Notes: a model not told the origin generated them from the sequence alone. Positions 24,774 to 36,309 are shown, counted from the first letter of the stretch. The stretch is DNA of 64,000 nt from Rhexocercosporidium sp. MPI-PUGE-AT-0058 (GCA_020746875.1 JAGTJL010000018.1:1426001-1490000); one strand, 5' to 3'. Numbers and translations are program-made.

Positions 24774-25180
24774 TTACTTTTTTTTTAAAAAAAAGATTAT
24801 TCTTAATTTTTAATTAGTCGTAGTTTAGTATTATTGCGGTGCTAAGGGCTATTATCCGAGGTCAAGCGAGGTTACGCGAGCGTAAGCGAGGTCTTATATA
24901 ATAGTAAATAATATATTGTAAGAGGGCGAGCTTTTATTTGTTTAATTAATGGAATAAGCGTCCGAATCTGGTCCGTTACTTATCGTATTATACTACCTTA
25001 GCGCCATCGATTTATTTGCTTGTATTAGCGTATATATACGTCAAACTTTCTAAGGAGTTAATTCTTTTTTCTTTAGTAATATATACTTCTCCGTAAGTTA
25101 CCTTAAATTGTCGATTTACGTTATATAATTACTAACACGTATAACTTAATTAATTAAAATAAATAAATAATAATAAGTAA

Positions 25181-25930
25181 GTGAAATCCCGTGACTTTTA
25201 TAATAAAATCCGAATTCTGATTATAATAATACCTCTTTTAATCTTATCGAGAGCCTTAGCGGCGGCCTACCGCAACTACTGCGTGCGCTGCGTGCGCCGG
25301 ATAGCGAAGGAGCCGGGCTACTCTTATCACTTCGATAAGAGTAGCTCGAAGAAATATACTTATTATATAACTTAAAAGGGATTTTACTGCCTTATAAGTT
25401 AAGGTCCGGAAAACCTCCGAAACGAGTTTAATATTAATACTTTTGACTTTTTAGCTTCCGTAGTTTATAAGCCCGGAATACGACGCGTTATTAATAGCTG
25501 CCGATAATACGGAAGTCTAAGTTACCGCCTCGTCGATCGACGAAGTATTATTTATAGCGACCGCGAAAGCGCTTAAGATTATAAAAGAGCTGGGGTTTAC
25601 GGTATTAGAGGAGACTCGAGCTCTCCGCTATATTATATTTAAGTAATTAGATAACGTTATTATAAGTCGTTGAGTTTATTATAAATAATATTAATATTTA
25701 ATACTTAAAAGCCTTATTAGAATTCTCGCGGGTTTTCGTTATTTTAATAATTGAAATAGCTCGCTGTAATAATAATATTAATAATAAGAAAAAAAAAGAA
25801 GATAAAGATAAGAATATAAATATAGCTCGTCGCCGTATACGTCGTAGTAATATTAAGCGTAAGGCGGCTGTTGCTATTATTAAGAAGAAGAAAAAGAAAA
25901 AGAAGTTTAGCTTTTCTTATAAAAAGTTAA
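25181..25930 (+). pseudogene. Plus-strand Cys-containing reading frame inside minus-strand Gypsy E
   Basis: Between the Gypsy E integrase and its 3' LTR a plus-strand frame opens at an ATG at 25181 and stays open for 64 codons, ending at a TAA. It includes a GC-rich patch (25255-25325) that reads AAAYRNYCVRCVRRIAKEPG, then YSYHFDKSSSKKYTYYIT. The C-x2-C and the Tyr residues at positions where further Cys would complete a zinc-cluster-like pattern (TGC to TAC is a RIP-type change) suggest a former Cys-rich DNA- or RNA-binding protein. Broken frames continue to about 25930 with lysine-rich sequence. An accessory antisense gene of the retroelement is the simplest reading. No family is assigned. 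Confidence 0.45.
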
Positions 25931-26149
25931 ATAGCGAGTTAACCGAGCTTTTATTAGAAGAAGAGAAAGACTTTTTTAATAAGGATTAAGAAGTCTTATT
26001 TTGGATTAGTTTCGGTAATCTTTTATAATCGTTATTTTCTTTAAATTCTTATATAAAAGTAGCTGTTTATAATGAAATCGATAGCTAAGTCCTTATTAAA
26101 GTGCGGTCGTAAGGCCTTATTAATACTTTAAATTAAAAGGTAAATAACT

Positions 26150-29100
26150 ATTAATTAATATTATTGTTTTATTATTTCGAAAGGAAATTATAATTTATTA
26201 TTTTTCAAGTAATTATAATCGTCTTCTTCTGATTCCTAAGCCTTAAGCTATTCGGATAGGTTCCGAAGTGATCCCGGTTTATTAAAATACGCTGTATAAA
26301 AATCTCTTAATTTATAAAGCGATTTTATCAAATCGGAAGTATTATATTATTATAGATCGAGGTTATGGCTTAATTATTTCATTTAATATTTAAATACGTT
26401 ACGATATAATCTAATATTAAAGATTTCCTCGATTTCTTATTCCTTTTGACCTTCGATAATCTCCGGAAGAAGTTTCGACGTCTTTTAACTTAACAAAAAG
26501 TCTTTCGAGTCTTTAAAAAAGAATTCTAATGCAAATACGTCGTGTATTTAAGAGCTTATAAGTAATTTTAGCTTATAAAAGTAGCCTATCTTCTTCAGAA
26601 TCTTAAAAAGGCCTTCTTATTAATTTGCAAGCTTACGATTAAGATAATAGCTTTTAAAGTTCTTAATTAATAAGAAGACTTTTTTTCCGATTTCCCAGTC
26701 GATAAGCTTCTGTTTTTAATCCGTTACGCAGGCTATACGGTTTTAAGCGGCTTATATATTTCCTTTAGTAATTTTTCACGCTTATTTTATACGTTAAGCT
26801 AATTTCTTTACGTCGGCGTAATTAAGCTTTTTTAATAGAATAATAGCTTTAAGCGTCTTCTAGTCCTAGTTATTACGTAATTCTATGCCGAATTTAAGCT
26901 AATATAAAGCTATATTAATAAATTCGTAAGGCAAGGATATTTAAGTTTTATTAATTAAAAGTATTAACTTACTTTAATTATCTTAATAATAAGTGACAAA
27001 TAATTTAAGCCTTTAATCGATATAGCGATTCATAATCTCCGTTTATTCGTCCGTCTTTTTATAATAAGCTATGAAAAGCTTAATTTTAACGCTAATAATA
27101 TAATAAAATTCTTTTTAAAAAAAGAAAACAAATTAAGCGCTACGATTAAATATAATCGTTTCCGAAGTGTATTTAAATCGGTAAATTTATTAAATAAATA
27201 ATTAAGTAATGCTATAAGCGTCGATATCTTAGTAATAAGGAATTATAATAGAATCCTTTTCGAAGCAATTAATAAATATTAAGATTCGGTTAAAACCGTA
27301 TTTATCCTTTAGGAAATCCTTATAATTTATATATAAATATTATATAAGGTATGCGGGAATAAATAAAGAGTATAAGAACTCTTATTACTTAATTTATTTA
27401 AAATAAGAATATTAATAAGCTCTGTAATTTCTTATATACCGGATGCAGTCCGAACTTATTCCGAACTAATAATACTTAAAAATAAAAAGTTAATAAGTCT
27501 TTTTTTTACTTAGATGCGTTATAAACGACTAATCATAGGCTTTTCGGATCAGTTTAATATATAATAAGGTATTCTTTTATATATATAAACGGCCTTTAAA
27601 GTATAAGAGTCCGTCCGTTATTATATAACCCTTAAGTAAGAACTTCTGTTTTTTTATAAAAGACTCGCGGTTATTTTAATAAAGCTTCTTAATAAAGTTA
27701 AATAAAGTTTTAAGTAGCTTTAGAATCGAATCGTTAATAACGTTTTCCGTTTTTAAAAAGAAAAAATAAAAAGAAATAACGTTAATTATAAACTTATCCG
27801 CTAATTCCGCATTAATTCTAAAGTTAAGGCGATTAGGCGTAAGTAAGACTCTAAATCGGCTATTTAACTTTACTTTTTCTTAAATTTTTAAATCTTATTT
27901 TTTTCGATTAAAAATATCAGTTTTTTAATTTTATTTACTTAACGTATATATAATTTAGAAATTAAAATTAAATAAGAATTCTATCTATCGAGCTTGCTTA
28001 TTTATAAAGACTTTTATCGTTATAAAATACTTTAAGAATCAGTGATCCGAATATACTCCGAGTCTGGTCCGAATAAATATAAGTTTAAGACGCTACTTAT
28101 AAAACGATCTTACGATCGTATAAAGTTCTTTATCGTAGATTTCTTAATTAAGTTTATAATTATTTAAGACGTAAGAATAAAATCTTAAAAAGTATTATAA
28201 TCCGTTAACGTATTATTAAGAAACTACGCTTATAATTACTTTATCAGAAGCGTCAGTTTTTAATTACGTTAATAAGTCGGGGTTAAAATAATAAATCTTT
28301 TATATAATTAATAATTAATTTCGTAATTCTTTAAAAGCTTTTTTATATTCTTCCGTCTAATTCCAAAGAATCGTAAATCGAGTAAACGTAAAAAGAAGCT
28401 TCGCGATAAGTCCAAAGTTGCGAATAAATTATCGGTAAAAACCGCAGAAACTTAAGAAAGATTTTATTATTATAATAGTCTTTAGGTATTTCCAGTTCCG
28501 TAACGGCTTTACTTTTTTTAAATCGGCTTTAATTCTTTTTATAATTATAATATAACTTAAGTATTTGGTATAAGTAACGTGGAATTCATACTTCTTAATA
28601 TCGGCTTATAAATTAGCTTTTATAAGCTATTTTAAAACTATTTTAACGTATTCTTTATATTCCTCCATCGATTCCGAATAAATCAAGATATCGTTAAAGT
28701 ATGCTATGTAAAAGTCGTTTAAATAATCTAATAATACGTCGTTTATATAGCGTTAATACGTGCTTAGTCTATTATAAAGTCCAAAGGGTAATACTTTATA
28801 TTTATAAGTCTTATACTTAATACGGAAGGTCGTATATTCTTCCGACTCGGAGTTTATTCGGATGCAATTAAATACGGCCCGAATATCGAGTTTAATAAAT
28901 ATTTTAGCTTTTGATACGTAGGAAAAGAGCTCGTCGATTCTCGGTATAAAATATAAGTCCTTCTGCGTTAGCGTATTTAAACGACGGTAATTAATATAGA
29001 AACGTAATTCTTTATTACTCTTCTTTATAAAAAGGACGGAAGAGATAAAGGGATTTTAATTCGTTTTAATAAATTTTTTATTAAAGTTCTTTAAAAAGTA

Positions 29101-31600
29101 TTTTTTTAATACTTTTAATTCTTTTATTAATTAATAATATAAAAGAGAATAAGAATTAAATAATAAAGCTTTTAGTTAAATCTTATAATTATAATATTGA
29201 TAGAGTAGTAAAACGTTTAATTTCGTCTTAGAAAATGCTTTCTTAAGAAATTAATATTGCTTCGGAAGCTTTTCGGCCACGATCCGGAAGGTATTCAGAT
29301 TTTCTTCTTTATATTTTTCTTATAAGACTCGGTTTATTTCATAAATGCTAATTATAAAGAATTTAATATTCTTACTCTTTATATTAAAATAGAATGCGTT
29401 TGCGCTAATCTTATAAATAAAGAAGGGAGTTCTTTACGGAGTTATAATAAGTTCCGGGCGATAACGTAGTCGTAAATAAGGCTTTCTTGCTTTTAGTTTT
29501 CCGACCGGCTCTAATAATAAAAGTTCCGGAATTATTTCTGGCTTTTATTCCTTAAAAAGATTCTCTAGTAACGTCGATACTTATATATAATTAATAGCGA
29601 ATTAATAGTATTATCGTTTCCGATTAATTTAATTTATAATTAAATTACGTCAGTTAATATCTAATTAATAATAATTAGTAGTTCTTGCTTTAATTTTAAT
29701 AAAAAGCGATATAATTAACTCTTTCGTTTAACGAGGAGTTCGTGGGTATACGGAAGGCTATATAAGACGGTTATTAACCGAATCGAGTTTGACGCGGAAG
29801 CGTCTTATTTATTTAACGCTAATTATTATATTTTAATTTCTTAGGTTAAGTACGATAAAAAGGCAGTTATATACGCGTTTGCTATTTATTATTAGGTAAA
29901 AACGCATATAATAAGAGACGTAGCTTCGTACGGAATTCTGGAAATCACGGATTAAGATAATATAAGAGAAGAGTAGAATCTTTATTTTTAAAGCCTCCGA
30001 AAAGCGTACGGAAAAGGTCCGATTCACGAAGAAGTAACCGTTTATTTTAATATCTGCTAAAGCGAAGAGTATAACGCTATATTTATTTATATTAATAATA
30101 TAAAAGACTAAGAATTACTTTCTTCTTATCAAGGAGTTTAAATTAAGTTTTAATAGATTATATTTATATAAACTTAAGAAGAAGTCTTTCTTTAAGCTTT
30201 TTCGTTTTCTTTTATTTATCCTTTTAATAATTCCTCTTACTCTTCTCTTAATTCTACGCCTTCTTCCTCGATTCCCTCGGATAAGAGCTAAACTTTAAGA
30301 GTCTCGGGGCAATCGCTCTTATAATAACTAAATTTACCGCAATTATAATACTTGACTGGATTATCGCTTATAAAGGTCTGAGGCCTTAGATATATAAAGC
30401 TTTAACGCGGTGAAAAAAAAGTAAACTATTATTAAAAAATAGAAGAGCGTTAAAACGAAGTAAAAGAAAATTAATAGGCAAAAGTAATTCTTTAAGTAAG
30501 CGTTTAAACGAAAGAGGTAGTCTGACCCGAATCGGACGGCTTCCGGGTCACATTCGAGGTACGAGTTAAAATGAAATTTAAGTTAAGTATACGATTCCGG
30601 CGGTTCTTTAAGTCTAATAAGATAAGGTAAGAAATTATTTTATTATAATTATTCTCTTAGATTAGCTTAATAATAGAGGTCTTATTTTATAGCTTAAGAG
30701 AGAGCTTTTGCCATATATAAAAGAATTATTCCGACTTAACGACGCTATTTTAGATAGCAGCGCTTTAAAATCTTACTTTAAATTTAATAAAAGTCTTTTT
30801 AAAATAAGGGTTTATATATAAATCGTGAAAAGCAGACCGGAACTCGTCCGCTTTATAACCGGTTAAAAAGTAAGATTTTAAGAGTGTGATTATTTCTTTA
30901 GCGGTTTTAAAAGAATAAGTTTCCGAAAAGTATTAAAGTTTTAAGTAAGATTGTGCCGTTCTAGTAATTAATTTTTAAACAAGAGTACGACGAGCTCTTT
31001 CCGTTAAATAAAGATTAACGTTAACTTTTAAGCGGTCTTAAATTAAAGCACGTTATTATTTAAACGAAAAGTTTAAGTTATTATTTAATAAGGTAATCTT
31101 TTCTGTTAATTAAATCTTAAGAAGCCGAAACGAGTTTAAATAAGCTCTAAGAATAAAAAAGGCATAATCCTTTAGCGAACTTTTATTAAATTCCACTAAT
31201 CGGAATGAAGAAAGAGTAAAAGTTCGTAAGCGACTTTAAGGTAATTCGGAAGGCTCGGAAGGAGTAAGGTCTTTTTTAAGATTATCGTTAGATCGTACTA
31301 AATTAAGCCGAAAGATAGCAAGAGCTACGAGCATAGCTTTAATTTTAATAAAGTTAAATTAAAGTTCTTTTTATTTATTTGCCTAGTCTTTAATTCGATT
31401 ATTAACGGCTTAGAAGAATCTTTTTAAAACGTTAAGGTTATTATAATCCGTATCGTCCCGAGCTTTGCTTTTATTCTTTCGGGTAGCGACGCTAGTTTTA
31501 AGAGGCGAAGCAGTAAATGTTTTTAAATCAGGAGGCGCTTTTAAGGAGATCGTAGTAACTAAAGGACCTAATCTAATAAGTTCTCCAGTAATTAGTTAAG
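26150..31600 (-). pseudogene. Gypsy E gag-pol, RIP-degraded
   Basis: On the minus strand, from high to low coordinates: a Gag zinc knuckle near 30290-30360 (YYNCGKFSYYKSDCPETL, C-x2-C-x4-H-x4-C with the His now Tyr); RT near 28680-29050 (NYRRLNTLTQKD, KIFIKLDIRAVFN, YKVLPFGLYN, and IAYFNDILIYSES where Y-x-D-D has become F-N-D); RNase H about 27900-28400 by position; integrase near 27060-27560 (H-H-C-C region with CIRYIRNYRAY, then NYKDFLKDKYGFNRILIF and RSAQFVFFF). Many TAA/TAG codons rule out function. Confidence 0.88.
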
Positions 31601-31918
31601 ATATAATAAGTCTTAATAAAAACAAGTATCTGATTCGAGGCAAATTCGGAGGGATTTCGTACTTAAATAATGAGGTTCTAGGTATAATAAAAACACTTCC
31701 TCAAAATCTGTTTATAGCGGCCTCTATGCAAAGGGGGTTGTTTAAAGCGTAATCAGCGAAGACTGCTCCAGGCGTTATTAATTGCGAAGTGCTAAATTAA
31801 ATCTTAATTCCTAATTATTAAGAAATCTTTAAAATCTTAATTCTTTAAAATATTAATAATTAAATCTCTAGTGAGGTATTATAAAGCCGTCTCCGGCGGA
31901 AGTAATCTTCTTATTTAA

Positions 31919-32176
31919 TATAACGATACTAACTAAAAGAGCGGTATAAGAAGTATATAGTAATACTTTAGCTGAGGCTATCGAGAGCTAATAAGTCTAA
32001 TATAAAAGAAATAAAAAGATAAAAAAGGAAAGAAAGAGTAGAAAGAGTATGAATTCATATATATAAGCTCCTCCGAAACCCCTCCGGTACTAGTCCGACT
32101 CGGCATGACTTAGTTACCTCTGAACCCCTGGATTCCCTGACTCGCTGAGAAGCTCCTAAGTGCACCTATCGTCACA
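31919..32176 (-). repeat. 5' LTR of Gypsy E
   Basis: Starts tataacgatact (mutated tgtaacg) on the plus strand and ends ctatcgtcaca. Its left half is AT-shifted, its right half nearly intact. Confidence 0.9.
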
Positions 32177-32684
32177 CGATCATCTTTTAAAGAAATTCTT
32201 TAATAAATAATATAACTTAATTAAAATACTCTTAAAAAAAAGAAAGAATTAAAAAGTAAAATTACCGATAAATTAAATTATATATTTTATATTTCATGCT
32301 TATTCGTTACGAAAGTATGTTAATAACCTTTTGCTAAGATAAGTAAGACAAACGCCGGTATTAATTCAGCTTTTACTAAATTAAAACGAATAGGAAATTA
32401 AGGCTATATTGAGCTTAAAGGTAATACGGAATAAGCTCTTATACCGTATTAAATAATTAAATGCCGATAAAGACCTGGAATAATACCCGTGCTCCGACGT
32501 TATAATAGTATCTTATATAATTAAACGATTTTATTTAGAATATCCTAACGCTAAAAGTCTTTTATTAATATTACTTAAATAACTAAAAGCATATAACGCC
32601 GGTATCGACGACTATAACGACTTAAAGGACGATATTATTATAACTGCAATTATAAAGACGCAGTTTTTCGGGAAGAAGAGGTAA
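32177..32684 (+). pseudogene. Gypsy A 3' end with chromodomain-like tail
   Basis: Resumes the Gypsy A reading frame after Gypsy E. Near 32455-32620 the frame reads NADKDLE, YPCSDVIIVSYIIKRFYLEY and NAKSLLLILL, which fits the C-terminal chromodomain and following Y-P-x-x-x-G-P-P region of fungal chromoviruses. The purine-rich tract gggaagaagaggtaa at about 32670-32684 abuts the LTR. Confidence 0.65.
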
Positions 32685-32940
32685 TATTACAATTCCCTAA
32701 GCCTCGTATTTTAACCGAAGCGAGCTCGGCATCGCTTATAATATTACCTTAGTATAGCAATTCTAACGCTAGGCTTAATCGGGAAAAACTAAAGGGATCT
32801 TTTATATATTTATATTAAAGCTCTCTTTTATAAAGAGCTTTTCTTTTCTCCTTATCTTTTCTTCTTAATTCTGATCGTAGCTTTAGGCCTAAATATAAAG
32901 CTATCTCCTGCACCGTATCAACTTTTGGCCAGCCGTAACA
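32685..32940 (+). repeat. 3' LTR of Gypsy A
   Basis: 256 bp, partner of 7855-8110. Its right part (ttggccagccgtaaca) is much less mutated than the left LTR. It is followed by the duplication TAAGA at 32941-32945. Confidence 0.85.
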
Positions 32941-32945
32941 TAAGA

Positions 32946-33574
32946 TAAGGATAGCGTATAGGAGAAGGAGCATCTGGCCGACCGCCGAGTATAGCGTATA
33001 TAAAGGAAACCGAGTTTTTAGAATCGTATATCGCATAAAGTTAAGCTTAGAAGATGCGCGCATACTCTTTTAAAGACTTAATTAATTCTCTTAAAGTATC
33101 GGCTTCAATTGCTCTCCGGAACTGCGGAATAGCTCATTCGGGAGCTATCTTCTCTGCAATTACTTCCAGGAAGTCTTTCTTTGCCGTAAACCTTTTAATC
33201 ACCGGTAGCTTTAATATCGTGCAATATACCTTGAGGCTACGACAACTGCATTCTTATAACAACCCCAACCCAGCTAATGATTCTGGACATTAACCCCGCG
33301 CGGCTTTTCGACTTCTATCTTCTAAAAACCCACGGTCCATGACAAAATTCAAAACTCCCGGTTCAGTTAGTTCTACTCTGTCGGCCCTACACGTCAAAGT
33401 CTTCTCGAAATACTTGTTACAATCCCTCGCGAGGTGTGCCCACTCGAATAGCGCCGCCCCAACATCCCTGCCACAGATCTGGTCGACTGCGTCAAAAATC
33501 AAGACCCCTTATCCTCACAGTCATCATTCAGTCTTATCCCTTCAAAGAAGAGACTAGCCTTATTCCTGGTTTGA
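32946..33574. other. Repeat-to-gene transition with coding-like relics
   Basis: GC content rises here from AT-rich to balanced. On the minus strand, about 33065-33210 reads IKRFTAKKDFLEVIAEKIAP then a stop and AIPQFRRAIEADTLRELIKS, which looks like former coding sequence of unknown origin. A second relic is listed at 33290-33502. No complete gene is present. Confidence 0.35.
33290..33502 (-). pseudogene. Possible gene fragment, unknown
   Basis: A 70-codon minus-strand frame with protein-like composition: IFDAVDQICGRDVGAALFEW near its start and GVLNFVMDRGFLEDRSRKAA near its end. It begins at a TTG with a stop just upstream and has no ATG, so at best it is an internal exon or a relic. It overlaps the presumed promoter of the gene at 33575. 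No family is recognised. Confidence 0.25.
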
Positions 33575-34732
33575 ATGGATATCCTCCGCGCGAGCTTCAT
33601 TGCTGTAGTTGTCATCTCGCAAACGGTGAGAGCTTTTCCGCCATACCCATACGACCTTTATGTGCCAGGCACAAATGGCAGCGTCGGCGTGGACGTCCCA
33701 ATACTCCCCCTCAAGTTCCAGGAATGGTACCCCGAGCTCGAAGATGCCCTGCGCGGAGCCTCGACAACATCATGTCAACTGAGTCTCCAAGCTTATCTGG
33801 GTAACATGACTGCCCGAATAGAGCTCAAAAAAGTTGGTTACCACCATAATTACTGCTCCTTGCACAACGATTGCATTCTCGGTACGGTCTACCAGTCTGC
33901 GGTTGCGCATATGGCAGCCGCGAGTATGCTGCTCGATCTCACACCTACAATACTCGCCAGTCTCGGCCCCACAATTTCTGAAATCTCCCTTCTCTCCTCA
34001 CAAAGACCGTTCCTATCGCTCTTGCTTGCTATGGGTGCACCAGCAACCTTTCCCTCCCGGTTTTTATCATATAGCGATCCACTACAACTCCTCCACAGAT
34101 CATCTGGACTTGGCCTACGGAAGATCCGGCAAATACCCACATCTTGGGCTGCCGTTCTTTCATTATTTCAATATATTGTTGCCGGCATTGCAATTTGGAA
34201 CATAATCGCCACATCTCGTCAACTTGGGAGCTGGACAGTCATTAGTTGGCAGTGTGACAATTCCTGGTTCTCTCTTTTTTGGTCCTTAACACCTATCGCC
34301 ATACATGCTCCAGCAGTGTTAGGCTTTCGGCTGTACCGACGGAGGTCCAAAGGGATAAGATTACACAGAGGCACCCAGAGTGACGATAGCAGGGAAGCAA
34401 AAGAGTCTTTTCTTCAAGTAATGTTCCGTAATCTAAGCCGCATATGGAGGAATGAAACTATTATCTCCGCCAAAATCGACAGCCTGGTTGTGCCTGAAGA
34501 ACTTGCTGAGGCTGGGGGGTGGGTTATATGGATTCAGGCGCTGGCTACGCTATTTAGCCTATTGCAAATTGTTCTGGGTACGGCGATTTTCTCGTCGTTG
34601 TTATATATTGGCATTGAAGATGCGGCATTGCTGTTTCTGAGGTACGCAATTTCAGCAGTAGCTTGTAGGATAATTATCTATATCGAAGTTGGGGGACTAG
34701 CGGGGGCTACACAGGGAGGGAAGGCAGGTTAA
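33575..34732 (+). CDS. Multi-pass membrane protein, uncharacterised
   Basis: A 385-residue single-exon frame with an ATG at 33575. Residues 1-20 (MDILRASFIAVVVISQTVRA) look like a signal peptide or first membrane anchor followed by a short extracellular/lumenal segment with one N-x-T site (NMT). Hydrophobic stretches around residues 110-155, 190-212, 230-250, 318-346 and 350-372 predict roughly five to six further membrane segments. A basic loop (RLYRRRSKGIRLHRG) near residues 253-267 is likely cytosolic. The C-terminus contains LLYIGIEDAALLFLRYAISA, a pattern I associate only loosely with uncharacterised fungal membrane proteins. The gene lies just right of the Gypsy A nest but has normal GC and no internal stops, so it seems intact. 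Function unknown. Confidence 0.8.
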   Translation: MDILRASFIAVVVISQTVRAFPPYPYDLYVPGTNGSVGVDVPILPLKFQEWYPELEDALRGASTTSCQLSLQAYLGNMTARIELKKVGYHHNYCSLHNDCILGTVYQSAVAHMAAASMLLDLTPTILASLGPTISEISLLSSQRPFLSLLLAMGAPATFPSRFLSYSDPLQLLHRSSGLGLRKIRQIPTSWAAVLSLFQYIVAGIAIWNIIATSRQLGSWTVISWQCDNSWFSLFWSLTPIAIHAPAVLGFRLYRRRSKGIRLHRGTQSDDSREAKESFLQVMFRNLSRIWRNETIISAKIDSLVVPEELAEAGGWVIWIQALATLFSLLQIVLGTAIFSSLLYIGIEDAALLFLRYAISAVACRIIIYIEVGGLAGATQGGKAG

Positions 34733-35665
34733 GTTTGAAAGTGTTACGAACAATACCCAAGGGGGTAGTCACATGTGTCTTGCCACTAGATAGGAGCTTA
34801 GTACTCAGCTCAAATACTATTCTTTACCGTCTACTAGTAACTGTTCCCCCGTACGTGATACACCTGTTCCTCGATCATTGAGATCCACTGATACTGAGCA
34901 TTCCGTATTTGCAACGAGTAAATACACGGACCGTTATAGAAAGTTAAATAAGAAGACGAGTATTACGATTTTCTATAAAAATAAAATGTCCCTCTGAAGT
35001 ATGATCACTTTCCGTTATTCGATTCCCCAAGGGATTTGCTATGTACTATTACTTATGTTGCTAAGAATTTATCATTATTATACTTCTTTATTGTCACGGC
35101 CCTGCAGGAGACACAAGGGTCAGGAACGTCACGGGGACGTGTTTGCAAGAAGTGCTGTATTAACGAAGGAAACTAAGCTAAAGGAGAGAAGAAGAGTGCG
35201 TAACATAATGGATATATCTGTTTGCATTCGGTCGGTAGGGAATCCGAGTTATGAATCTGCATTTTAATACCTGCTTACCTTTGTCTTATAAGTGTATTGA
35301 AAAGGGTTGAGCTTCATGGTCTTCAGAACACGGAAGGAAACTTAGATATTTAAGGAAGAATTCTTCATCCATTCATTAGGATACGCCTGCGATGGAAAAC
35401 TCCAAATGCTCCTTCCAAGTCTCAGACGCTAAAGAATCCTCCAGAGTACCTCTTAACGCCAGAAATATCATCGATCTACCGCCCAATCACACCCATTGTG
35501 TTCATACCCTCTTGCCAATGCCCATAAGGTCTCGCCCAGAACCAATGGTCGGTAGTAATCAAGAATGTGTGGAGAGAGGCGAGCCTACGGTCAACGATAT
35601 TAGCATTGTTCCATGGAATAGAAACTTGATGCGTACCGAAATGGAGTAAGTTCTTAGAGATGGGT
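34733..35665. other. Intergenic, no supportable gene
   Basis: Contains a dispersed repeat fragment (34850-34934) and, at about 35092, tgtcacggccctgcaggaga, which resembles the start of an LTR but has no matching end. Short frames on both strands between 35001 and 35649 show no domain. A minus-strand frame ending at 35476 continues the frame-shifted shadow of the leucine-zipper gene at 35666-36049. Confidence 0.5.
34850..34934 (+). repeat. 85-bp dispersed repeat fragment, copy 1
   Basis: Begins ccgtacgtgatacac and ends gagtaaatacacggaccgt. A second copy in the same orientation is at 53488-53567, 18.6 kb away. Shared ends with a more variable middle suggest the end of an LTR or a small element. 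This copy sits in balanced-GC sequence. Confidence 0.7.
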
Positions 35666-36049
35666 TCAGTTGAGCGCATCAGCCAAAGTTCGGAGCGCAC
35701 CAGCCAAGGAACGATCTCCTGCTTGTTGATCCACCTGACCGCCCGCATGTTGTCGAAGATGAGCACCCAAATATTGACGTTCGCCTTGGCGATCAAGACG
35801 TTCGTTTTGGCGATCAAGGTGTACAGCATTCAGAAGCTGAGCATTTTGTTGAATAAGCTGAGCAACTTGTTGAGTAAGCTGAGCATTTTGTTGAGTAAGC
35901 TGAGCAACTTGTTGTTCAAGAAGCCGAACCATGGCAGCCCCATGCTCGCGCTCTGCTAGTACTGCTCGACCTTCAGGCATTTCTTCGTAATCGTCTTCGT
36001 CGTTGAGGTTGTCTGCTGCGCGCCGAGAAACTTGGAGATTACTAGCCAT
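35666..36049 (-). CDS. Small leucine-zipper (coiled-coil) protein
   Basis: A 127-residue frame starting at an ATG at 36049. Residues 15-36 are acidic. Residues 41-73 form an almost ideal parallel leucine zipper: Leu at 44, 51, 58, 65 and 72 (d positions) and Val41, Val48, Asn55, Val62, Asn69 at a positions, with Gln filling most others. The Asn at alternating a positions is the feature that favours dimers in classical zippers. The zipper is encoded by four 21-bp repeats at 35836-35919, followed by a weaker six-residue repeat (LDRQNE, LDRQGE). No basic DNA-binding region precedes the zipper, so it is not a bZIP factor. It could act as a dimerisation partner. Whether it is expressed cannot be told. 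It lies between two single-copy genes and upstream of a diverged LTR. Confidence 0.55.
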   Translation of the reverse strand: MASNLQVSRRAADNLNDEDDYEEMPEGRAVLAEREHGAAMVRLLEQQVAQLTQQNAQLTQQVAQLIQQNAQLLNAVHLDRQNERLDRQGERQYLGAHLRQHAGGQVDQQAGDRSLAGALRTLADALN

Positions 36050-36309
36050 GATTGAACCAACTTGTCGTGTCGTGGGGGTTGTGGTCTATTGGCTTGATGG
36101 ATGTGTTTGGAAGTGGACAAGAGATGGGCTATCAACGTACCTTTGTGGGGTCGGGGATGGAACTTAAGTAAACAAAAAATGATCATGTGACCTTATTTAA
36201 TACCTCCTGGATTTAAGCGAGGGACTTACATGAGCGCCAAGACTTGACTTTTTCGCAGAGCCTTATAGCATGAGTCAGAGGTCTAATGTTATTTCCTGAT
36301 TAGGATTAG

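Larger units (their letters stand above)
24516..32176 (-). mobile_element. Gypsy element E, complete, TSD CGATC
   Basis: 258-bp direct LTRs at 24516-24773 and 31919-32176, flanked by perfect 5-bp duplications CGATC at 24511-24515 and 32177-32181. Total 7661 bp. On the minus strand the LTR starts TGTGACGATAGGTGCAC and ends GTTACA. The minus strand carries Gag zinc knuckle, RT, RNase H and integrase in Ty3/Gypsy order. It inserted into the integrase region of Gypsy A. A solo LTR of the same family is at 51835-52092, a truncated inverted copy of its interior at 63005-64000, and a diverged LTR at 36310-36547. Confidence 0.93.
7855..32940 (+). mobile_element. Gypsy element A, 25 kb with nested insertions, TSD TAAGA
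   Basis: Two 256-bp direct LTRs (7855-8110 and 32685-32940) bound the element, and 5-bp repeats TAAGA flank it at 7850-7854 and 32941-32945. Between them lie plus-strand Gypsy parts in the correct order, split by later insertions: gag region (8111-9419, 17520-18043), reverse transcriptase and RNase H (20563-22702), integrase C-terminal part (23028-24510), chromodomain-like tail (32177-32684) and a purine tract gggaagaagaggtaa before the right LTR. Removing Copia B, the pogo element, the short repeat and Gypsy E leaves roughly 6.5-7 kb, a normal Gypsy length. It is the oldest element of the nest and heavily RIP-mutated. Confidence 0.85.
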
